Below are positions 7,197-12,307 of a stretch of 12,307 nucleotides of DNA, piece after piece. Each line of letters starts with the position of its first letter. Positions within the stretch are counted from its first letter, which is position 1. The notes below the pieces were generated by a model. That model saw nothing but the letters and a program-made list of their open reading frames with translations, had not been told where the DNA came from and did no database searches. Where the stretch lies: contig SXSP01000322.1 of NCBI GenBank assembly GCA_005792225.1, forward strand, positions 1 through 12,307, given 5' to 3'. The DNA is from Bdellovibrionales bacterium (GTDB taxonomy: Bacteria > Bdellovibrionota > Bdellovibrionia > Bdellovibrionales > JAMPXM01). Position numbers and translations under genes: made by a program.

Positions 7197-7675
7197 AAAA
7201 CGAGTGAGTGAGCGAGCTTCGCTGCTTTCTGCCGCGGCTTCATTCCCATCGCCGCCTCGGAGAACCATTCCTGCGTCGGTCTCTGCAAGAGACGATGAAT
7301 CGAGAAACCCCAAAGGACGTGCGCCGCGATGGATGGCTTTGAATTCGCTCTGCGGAACGCTCCCAATCCCCAAAGGCTTAAACCAAATACGGGCCCCCGA
7401 GCCTCCGGATTGAGCCTTTGTATTCGGCTAAAGAGGAGCGAGTACACCACTCCCGCCACCGCCCCGGCAGCGAATCGCGACACGTAAGTCGTTAAGCGTT
7501 GGGAATCGACATCGAGCGGGTAACCGGCTTTGTACCTCACGTTCGCTCGAAGCTCGTCGTTCGGTCGTTGCGAATGCAGATATTCTCGGCTGCGGGTCAT
7601 TGCCCACGTCATCGGAATCGTTGCGATGGCTCCGGCCAATGCCCCACGAATCAGCGAACGATCTAGCAAACCCAT
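7190..7675 (-). CDS. small membrane protein, DUF1440-like
   Basis: The 161-residue product has a hydrophobic, Gly/Ala-rich first segment (about 8-26: IRGALAGAIATIPMTWAM), a second at about 66-84 (SRFAAGAVAGVVYSLLF), and weaker ones at about 96-108 and 116-130. The phrase GALAGAIATIPMTWAM and the later AAHVLWGFSIHRLL resemble the YagU/DUF1440 family of inner-membrane proteins, whose best-studied member is linked to acid resistance; the assignment is tentative. AAGGAGGTT (minus strand, 7681-7689) is a near-perfect Shine-Dalgarno just before the ATG. It lies 70 bases downstream of the GreAB-like gene on the same strand and could share its transcript. Its stop (7190-7192) lies inside the overlap with the convergent Mut7-C gene. 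Confidence 0.75.
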   Translation of the reverse strand: MGLLDRSLIRGALAGAIATIPMTWAMTRSREYLHSQRPNDELRANVRYKAGYPLDVDSQRLTTYVSRFAAGAVAGVVYSLLFSRIQRLNPEARGPVFGLSLWGLGAFRRANSKPSIAAHVLWGFSIHRLLQRPTQEWFSEAAMGMKPRQKAAKLAHSLVFQ

Positions 7676-7691
7676 GCGAGAACCTCCTTCC

Positions 7692-7704
7692 CCTCATTCT
7701 GAGG
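7692..7704. repeat. short inverted repeat before the membrane-protein gene
   Basis: CCTCA (7692-7696) and TGAGG (7700-7704) flank three bases, immediately upstream of the membrane-protein Shine-Dalgarno; CGAGCTCG, an 8-base palindrome, follows at 7705-7712. It has no T tail, so it is not a convincing terminator for the GreAB-like gene. It could form a small 5'-leader hairpin or be chance. Confidence 0.3.
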
Positions 7705-7745
7705 CGAGCTCGGAAGTTCAAGCAAGTGTGGCTTTTGATACGAAA

Positions 7746-8225
7746 TTAAGAAACCGAGACGATCTCGTACTCGTGAGTCTCTTTGCCGACGTCGACTGAG
7801 GCAACATCACCCACCTGGCGCCCCAAGATAGCTTCGCCCAAAGGAGATTGCGGAGTGATGACCTGGATGTGGTGGCCATCATGATCAATCGCGAGGCCCC
7901 CGCCTTGCGGCAAAAGGAGGCAGTAACTGCTCTTACCTTCGTGGTCGAGCTCAACCAATGCCGTTGAACTGATGGAGTCTTCCTCGCCGAATTCTTTAAC
8001 TCCGAGCTGGCGGATCGTGTTGATCATCTGCTCAACCGCCGCGACGCGCTTGGCTTGTGCGCCGGCTAAATAAGAAGCCTCGAGTCCGCGCGTATCGTAC
8101 TGATCTTCCGGCTCGCTCTCCTCGTGAGTTGCGGCTTCATATGTATGAAGGGCCGCTTCAGCCAATTGGCTGCGCTCGCTCTCAAGTTTCGCGATCAGCT
8201 TTTCAAATAAGACGTGCTTGTTCAT
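7746..8225 (-). CDS. GreAB-type transcription elongation factor
   Basis: The 159-residue product belongs to the GreA/GreB superfamily, which inserts a coiled coil into the RNA polymerase secondary channel and stimulates transcript cleavage by backtracked polymerase. Residues 1-75 form the helical hairpin; its tip contains the acidic phrase THEESEPEDQYDTRGLEASY (33-52), matching the proteobacterial GreAB subgroup rather than classical GreA. Residues about 84-159 form the FKBP-like domain with the family hallmark SPLGEAILGRQVGDVASV (127-144). Acidic tip residues are abundant, so cleavage activity is plausible, though members of this subgroup can act differently from GreA. AGGAGG (minus strand, 8235-8240) sits nine bases before the ATG. 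A promoter-like pair lies just upstream, and the small membrane-protein gene follows 70 bases downstream. Confidence 0.85.
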   Translation of the reverse strand: MNKHVLFEKLIAKLESERSQLAEAALHTYEAATHEESEPEDQYDTRGLEASYLAGAQAKRVAAVEQMINTIRQLGVKEFGEEDSISSTALVELDHEGKSSYCLLLPQGGGLAIDHDGHHIQVITPQSPLGEAILGRQVGDVASVDVGKETHEYEIVSVS

Positions 8226-8256
8226 CAGCTCAGGCCTCCTGAAAAGGGCAAAACTT

Positions 8257-8283
8257 TTTATACCTCAGTTTCAGGGATTGCAA
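8257..8283 (-). promoter_or_regulatory. candidate promoter of the GreAB-like gene
   Basis: On the minus strand TTGCAA (8283-8278) and TATAAA (8262-8257) are good -35 and -10 matches, separated by 15 bases, shorter than the usual 16-18. Transcription would start near 8250, about 25 bases before the GreAB-like ATG. Confidence 0.35.
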
Positions 8284-8316
8284 TGCGCACTTGGTTTTCG
8301 CGGAAGCGCGGCGACA

Positions 8317-8742
8317 TTAGTCAAATTTTCTGCACAACAAATCGATCTTCAAGCTGGGTTCGTTGGTTCTCGGCTGAAGATACGTAACGTGCATCGAGTG
8401 ACGCGCGGGTGACGTCATCGATTCGACCGGAAAGAGAAGGCTTCCGCCCTTTCCCATGATTCCACCACGCGCACGAACTTCGACGGCACCGTGATACGGA
8501 ATGATCGCCTGCACTCGCGGCGGCCGCCCCTTACCGTAGTACTTGCGGTGCCGAGTGTCGCTCTTCTTCATCAGTGCGACCTTCGCCTGCGCGCTCACGA
8601 TCTGCAACGTTCCGAGATCCGTGGAGTCGTATTGGATGCGAAACAACGCCGATTTATTCTGCGAACTGCAAATGAGAGTTTCCGCTTTGAGCGGAAGCGC
8701 GAATGCCGCAAGAGACAGGAACGTGAGGACTTGGGTCTTCAT
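8317..8742 (-). CDS. small secreted protein of unknown function
   Basis: I do not recognise this 141-residue protein. It starts with a signal peptide (MKTQVLTFLSLAAFALPLKA, likely cut after A20). The mature part is basic and beta-prone, with two Cys only (C25 and C137, near the ends), which suggests one disulphide closing a single domain in the periplasm or outside the cell. The basic stretch MKKSDTRHRKYYGKGRPPR (58-76) and the Gly-rich RARGGIMGKGG (90-100) are its most distinctive parts. An in-frame TTG at 8751 would add three residues, but it has no Shine-Dalgarno, so the ATG at 8742 is preferred, with AAGG nine bases ahead. The gene stands alone, 91 bases before the GreAB-like gene. Confidence 0.7.
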   Translation of the reverse strand: MKTQVLTFLSLAAFALPLKAETLICSSQNKSALFRIQYDSTDLGTLQIVSAQAKVALMKKSDTRHRKYYGKGRPPRVQAIIPYHGAVEVRARGGIMGKGGSLLFPVESMTSPARHSMHVTYLQPRTNEPSLKIDLLCRKFD

Positions 8743-8844
8743 CTTCTTCAACCTTGGCCCGGATGAAACAACGTTCGAGGGCGGGCCGGTCGATCAGAAG
8801 AGCAAGCTTCGAGCCGTAAAAAGAACACGAGATTTAGCGGGTTT

Positions 8845-8859
8845 AGGGGAGACACCCCT
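8845..8859. repeat. short hairpin in the protease-secreted protein gap
   Basis: AGGGG (8845-8849) pairs with CCCCT (8855-8859) around AGACA. No T run follows on either strand, so terminator function is unsupported. It lies about 100 bases upstream of the small secreted-protein gene. Confidence 0.3.
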
Positions 8860-8899
8860 GTCGAACTTCCGAACGCCAGCCGCAGCGTGGCAAGCAGAA

Positions 8900-8931
8900 G
8901 GTACGCCGTACCGCATGCGGTACGGCGTACC
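8900..8931. repeat. perfect 32-bp palindrome
   Basis: Every base pairs across the centre (between 8915 and 8916, inside GCATGC). Each half is itself a small inverted repeat: GGTAC-GCC-GTACC at 8900-8912 and GGTAC-GGC-GTACC at 8919-8931. The element can therefore fold as one long hairpin or as two small ones. It lies 31 bases past the protease stop on the minus strand, and no T run follows, so it is not a standard terminator. A REP-type extragenic palindrome, an mRNA 3'-end stabiliser or a protein-binding site are the options. Confidence 0.9.
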
Positions 8932-8941
8932 CCCGGACCCC

Positions 8942-8955
8942 CGGCCCTCCGGCCG
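8942..8955. repeat. GC-rich hairpin next to the palindrome
   Basis: CGGCC (8942-8946) pairs with GGCCG (8951-8955) around CTCC, immediately after the protease stop codon on the minus strand. The stretch to the palindrome (8931-8941) is C-rich on the plus strand. Together 8900-8961 is the most GC-rich, most structured non-coding part of the window and resembles composite extragenic repeats. Confidence 0.5.
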
Positions 8956-8961
8956 TGCCGG

Positions 8962-10518
8962 TTACTGTTTACAGAACGGGAGAGTGGGTTGGATTTGGCA
9001 GAGCGAATCGCAGAGGGCTTGGTCGCCGAGCGGGCAGTCGCCGGGGCTTCCGCCACCACCGCCGCCTCCGCCGCCGCCACCACCGTTCGACTTCGTGTCG
9101 ACGAGGATCGTGAGCGAAGTTGCTGTCTGACCGCTTGCGTCCTTCACAGTGACGTTCGTTTCGCCGGCGTTGTTCGCCGTCAAAATACCTTCAGCCGTGA
9201 TCGAAGCGACCGATGAGTTAGAAACTTCAAACGTGAACGGCGCTTTTCCGTTCGTTCCTTCGAACTTCATCGTCTCACCCACCGCCATCGTGCCGGCCGC
9301 GGGAGTGATGTACATTTGTTTACTCATGAGCTTCTCGGTCGAAGCGAGAGCGTCGATGCGGCAGTTACACGCCGTTTCGATTTGAACTTTCGCACCCGTC
9401 TGCTGCAAGAGAGCGCGAGCTTGTGCGCCCGTCAAAGACGGATCCTGCGCCTTTAAGAACGCAACCATTCCCGCAACGAGCGGAGTCGCCATCGAAGTTC
9501 CGGAGAGATTTCCGTACTTGTTCGCGGGTAAAGTGCTCATGATGTTCAAGCCGGGCGCCGCGAGGTGAACCGTGCGTTTACCGTAGTTCGACCAGTTGGG
9601 CTTCTCGTCTTTGTCACCACTGGCAGCAACCGTGATCGAATTCGGGAAGTTTCCGTTGGCGGGATAAACTTCCGTCTTGTCGTTGTTCGCGCCATCGTTC
9701 GCCGCGGCCGCGACGAAGATGATGCCTGCGTCGTCCGCGCGCTTCAGAGCCTCAACGAGCGGCATCGCTTGGTTGCGACGGATCGTCGCGCCCCACGAAG
9801 CTGAGATCACTTGGACTTTCTTTTGGATCGCGTAGTCGATCGCTTTAATTGCGGCGTTCAAATCGCCCGAGCCATCTTCGCCGAGGAAGCGGAGGGGCAT
9901 CATCGAAACTTCGGGGCTGATGCCAACGATGCCGCCGTCAACGAGGCCGGTTGCGCCGATGATTCCTGAGCAGTGAGTTCCGTGGCCGGGGTTTGCGCGG
10001 CCGGTTTTATCCATCGGATCTGAAGTGTTCTCTTTGAAATCGTAACCGGGAATCGAGTTGGCCTTCAGAGATTCGTGGTTGTAGTCCGTTCCGGTGTCGA
10101 TAACCGCAACGACCACATTGCGCGAACCACGGTTACCCGCGCGAGTCCACGCGGCTTCGGCGTTCACCTTTTTGATCGCCCACTGTTCTTTCAGCGCTTG
10201 AGCCGTGATCGGAGCGCGAACGGCGCGAACGATCGCATTCGGAACGACGTACTCGACATTCGTGTTGCTCATGATGCGCGCGAGGGCGTGTTTTTCCTCG
10301 ACGGCATTCACTCTCACTTTCAAAAGGTTTCCGAACGGGTTGTGTTCCATGACGCGAACACCGGCCGTCGAACGAACAGATGCGAGTGCCGCGAACTCTG
10401 CACCCTTGTACTTCACGATGTATTCACCAGGTACTGCTTCCTGAGCGAAAGCTTGACCCGACCACGCGAGTGCCGCAGCCGCGAGACCAGAGACTAAAGT
10501 AGCAATCCGTTGCTTCAT
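8962..10518 (-). CDS. secreted subtilisin-like S8 serine protease
   Basis: The 518-residue product is a complete subtilase. Residues 1-26 are a signal peptide ending in QAFA. Residues about 30-95 match the inhibitor I9 propeptide (GEYIVKYK to NVEYVVPN). The catalytic domain spans about 110-395 with the triad Asp141 (VAVIDTGTD), His179 (GHGTHCSG) and Ser342 (GTSMATP), and the oxyanion Asn274 (AAAANDG). Residues about 400-473 look like a bacterial Ig-like (BIG2) domain (GILTANNAGETNVTVKD). A run of 12 Gly (479-490) leads to a short tail with four Cys (495, 503, 507, 516), likely two disulphides. It should degrade proteins outside the cell or in the periplasm after the propeptide is removed. A purine-rich Shine-Dalgarno (10525-10530) precedes the ATG. 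The gene appears to be transcribed alone, 77 bases downstream of the ABC transporter gene. Confidence 0.95.
   Translation of the reverse strand: MKQRIATLVSGLAAAALAWSGQAFAQEAVPGEYIVKYKGAEFAALASVRSTAGVRVMEHNPFGNLLKVRVNAVEEKHALARIMSNTNVEYVVPNAIVRAVRAPITAQALKEQWAIKKVNAEAAWTRAGNRGSRNVVVAVIDTGTDYNHESLKANSIPGYDFKENTSDPMDKTGRANPGHGTHCSGIIGATGLVDGGIVGISPEVSMMPLRFLGEDGSGDLNAAIKAIDYAIQKKVQVISASWGATIRRNQAMPLVEALKRADDAGIIFVAAAANDGANNDKTEVYPANGNFPNSITVAASGDKDEKPNWSNYGKRTVHLAAPGLNIMSTLPANKYGNLSGTSMATPLVAGMVAFLKAQDPSLTGAQARALLQQTGAKVQIETACNCRIDALASTEKLMSKQMYITPAAGTMAVGETMKFEGTNGKAPFTFEVSNSSVASITAEGILTANNAGETNVTVKDASGQTATSLTILVDTKSNGGGGGGGGGGGGSPGDCPLGDQALCDSLCQIQPTLPFCKQ
9049..9084 (-). repeat. 12-codon polyglycine tract (GGN repeat)
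   Basis: Twelve consecutive Gly codons (GGT, GGC and GGA in mixed order) encode the linker between the Ig-like domain and the Cys-rich tail of the protease. Mixed codons keep the tract from being a perfect microsatellite, but loss or gain of triplets would keep the frame. Confidence 0.9.
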
Positions 10519-10541
10519 AGGTTTTCCCCCTCTGGTAAACT

Positions 10542-10569
10542 AGGTTAGTCGGGGCCTGAGTCGTTTCAA
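10542..10569 (-). promoter_or_regulatory. weak promoter candidate for the protease gene
   Basis: On the minus strand TTGAAA (10569-10564) is a near-consensus -35. The hexamer 16 bases downstream, TAACCT (10547-10542), matches the -10 consensus at only three positions. The rest of the 77-base gap holds no clear terminator for the ABC gene. Confidence 0.2.
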
Positions 10570-10595
10570 GACGAATGTTGAGAAACCTACAAATC

Positions 10596-12307
10596 CTAGA
10601 CTCGACTTACGTCAGCTTCTGAAGCGAGCGAAGTGCGACTGAAGACCGGGAGAACCGCGCTGGGACGGTCGAACATGCGCACCTCTCCGCGATGTAACCA
10701 CAGAATTCGGTCGCAATGTTCCAAGGTAGACAAGCGGTGCGCGATGATGATTTGCGTGCGGTCAGCGAAAAATTCTCGAGTGGCGCGTACGAGAAGCTCC
10801 TCGGACTGAGGATCAACGGAGCTTGTCGCTTCATCCATGACGACGACAGGTGCGTCTTGTAAAAGGCAGCGAGCCATGCAAAGAAGCTGCCTCTCGCCGG
10901 CCGAAAGATTTCGGCCGCGCTCCTCGATCGCTGCATTGAGCCCATGCGATTGCTCCGAGAGCCAATCACTTAAACCCACGCGGGCGAGAGCTTGAACGAT
11001 TTCCTCATCTGAATGCTCGCCAACGAGATCCAGATTTTCTCTGAGGGTTGAACGAAACAACGTGGGCTCCTGAGAAATCAAGGCAATCGATCTCCGGAAC
11101 AAATTGAGATCGGCGCCGCCGGCACCTACGTCGGGCGCGATTCCTCCCACGAGAATTCGTCCTTCTTGAAAAGGATAGAGATGAAAGAGAGCTTGAACGA
11201 AGCTCGTTTTCCCACTCCCCGTTCGGCCGATGATTCCAATCTTTTCTCCGGAACGAATTTCGAAGTTCAAACCCTTCAGCACCCACGGCAGATCGGGCGA
11301 GTACTTGAACCAAAGATTTTGAACCGTCACGGATGCGGCCGGCGTCGTCACGATGTCGAGATTTTTTAGATCAGCCTCTTCGTTGATGGAGTAGGCCGGA
11401 TGCGCCGTCGGAAAGCCGCGAGATGCGGGAAGCTTCGCTCCCGGCTCGAGATCGCGGCGCAGGTAATCGTTTAATCTCTCAACGCCAGTGAGCGCCTCTT
11501 CGAGTTGCGCGAGCCACTCAAAGAACATTTGGACCGAAGTTCCCGAGAGGATCACGAACGTAAACGCAACGCCGATAGAACCAACACTTGCGAGCCCACG
11601 GTTCACCAACCAATATCCCGCTGAACCCGTTAGAAGAAGCAGCACCGCCGTCAAAGTATTCATCTGCATCGAGAAGCGAAGGACGGCGCTGGAGGTTGAG
11701 AGCTTCTGCCCGAGGAACTGTTTATTCAACGAATGAAACCGACGCGCAAACGTAAGTTGTCTCGAAAAGATCCTGATTGTGCTTGCACCTTGAGTCGTCT
11801 CCGCAAAATGCGCGATCGAGGGTGAACGGCTCGCCGAAAGCAGCCGTCTTTCGACCCTGAGTTTATCGCGATTCAAACGGTAGACAATCATGTTGAAGAT
11901 ACCGATCAAAACCAAAATCGGAATGTAGTACGCGCTCGCGACAGAAATCAAAACGACCATGCAAATGAGATCCGAAATGATCGAGAAGAACTCAGCGAGC
12001 GGACCGCCAAACAATCGGAACACGTTTCCGTAGTCACTCGAGAACCGCGTCACCACGCGACCCACGGGATTCTGGTCGAAGAACTGGATCGGAAGTCGCG
12101 ACGTTCGCAATGTCGTTTCGTCGTAGAGCTGACTGATCGCCTTCGCTGAAAGCCGCGAAAAGCCAATGCGGAACATCGCCGTGCAGGCGAATCCCGCGAG
12201 CGTCATCGTCGTCAAGATCCACAGAAAGTGGATGCTCGTGAGGCCCTGAAATAAGGATGGGACCGGTCGGCAGTTCGCCGGTGCCTGACAAAAAGAATCA
12301 ACCCAGA
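10596..12307 (-). CDS. ABCC-type ABC exporter, C-terminal part (5' end outside window)
   Basis: The frame stays open to the right edge: upstream of the TTG at 12215 it continues without a stop for 30 more codons, so the gene is partial and 569 residues are visible. The N-terminal part is the end of a transmembrane domain, with the ABCC/MRP-like phrase LPIQFFDQNPVGRVVTRFSSD and several membrane segments. Counted from 12215, the nucleotide-binding domain begins near 295: Walker A GRTGSGKT (330-337), Q-loop SQEPTLF (Q382), signature LSAGERQL (437-444), Walker B VVVMDEATSS (D461, E462), switch His493. All ATPase residues are present. The phrases LRENLDLVGE and ERQLLCMARCLL favour the ABCC (MRP/CFTR-like) class over MsbA. 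It would export an unknown amphipathic or lipid-like substrate at the inner membrane. Whether a first TMD-NBD half lies upstream cannot be seen. Confidence 0.9.
   Translation of the reverse strand, partial: WVDSFCQAPANCRPVPSLFQGLTSIHFLWILTTMTLAGFACTAMFRIGFSRLSAKAISQLYDETTLRTSRLPIQFFDQNPVGRVVTRFSSDYGNVFRLFGGPLAEFFSIISDLICMVVLISVASAYYIPILVLIGIFNMIVYRLNRDKLRVERRLLSASRSPSIAHFAETTQGASTIRIFSRQLTFARRFHSLNKQFLGQKLSTSSAVLRFSMQMNTLTAVLLLLTGSAGYWLVNRGLASVGSIGVAFTFVILSGTSVQMFFEWLAQLEEALTGVERLNDYLRRDLEPGAKLPASRGFPTAHPAYSINEEADLKNLDIVTTPAASVTVQNLWFKYSPDLPWVLKGLNFEIRSGEKIGIIGRTGSGKTSFVQALFHLYPFQEGRILVGGIAPDVGAGGADLNLFRRSIALISQEPTLFRSTLRENLDLVGEHSDEEIVQALARVGLSDWLSEQSHGLNAAIEERGRNLSAGERQLLCMARCLLQDAPVVVMDEATSSVDPQSEELLVRATREFFADRTQIIIAHRLSTLEHCDRILWLHRGEVRMFDRPSAVLPVFSRTSLASEADVSRV

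Noticed and set aside
8543..9130. 195-codon plus-strand ORF with a polyproline run
   Set aside because: The proline run is the antisense of the protease polyglycine tract, and the ORF also runs through the palindrome and the opposite secreted-protein gene.
12034..12291. 85-codon minus-strand ORF near the right edge
   Set aside because: It is a shifted frame of the ABC exporter, whose own frame is open through the same bases and carries family motifs.

Overview
The window looks like chromosomal DNA of a Gram-negative, moderately GC-rich bacterium. An outer-membrane barrel protein, a lipoprotein with a lipobox, several secreted proteins and a GreAB-type elongation factor point to the Bdellovibrionota/Oligoflexia or a related deltaproteobacterial lineage. 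That placement is inferred from protein style; there is no rRNA or other marker here. I see no tRNA, insertion sequence, integrase, CRISPR array or phage gene. No gene-free gap exceeds 300 bases.

Layout. Positions 1-270 are non-coding or nearly so and carry two adjacent perfect palindromes. Two co-directional genes follow: a secreted protein with a C-terminal outer-membrane beta-barrel (271-1449) and a four-helix membrane protein (1464-2318). A bidirectional terminator hairpin (2332-2361) separates them from a minus-strand pair: a very large EF-hand lipoprotein (2915-5455), then a DUF1993-like protein (2366-2884). A 195-base divergent gap leads to a plus-strand pair: a secreted protein with a phospholipase A2-like Cys/His-Asp signature (5651-6391) and a Mut7-C family protein with ubiquitin-like, PIN-like RNase and zinc-ribbon parts (6402-7196). 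That pair converges on a small membrane protein (7190-7675, minus), and the two 3' ends overlap by 7 bases. Further minus-strand genes are a GreAB-like elongation factor (7746-8225), an unrecognised small secreted protein (8317-8742), a secreted subtilisin-like S8 protease (8962-10518) and an ABCC-type ABC exporter cut by the right edge (10596-12307). Between the small secreted protein and the protease lies a perfect 32-bp palindrome inside a GC-rich, hairpin-rich stretch.

The genes do not form one recognisable pathway. Five of the complete proteins carry export signals (barrel, lipoprotein, PLA2-like, small secreted protein, protease) and two more are membrane proteins, so the region has a cell-envelope/secretome flavour with two RNA-linked genes (Mut7-C, GreAB-like). 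I found no clear new multi-gene system. The items most worth a second look are the 846-residue lipoprotein with one canonical and several possibly degenerate EF-hands, the PLA2-like secreted protein, the barrel protein with an Asp/Met-rich linker, and the palindromes at 64-95 and 8900-8931.
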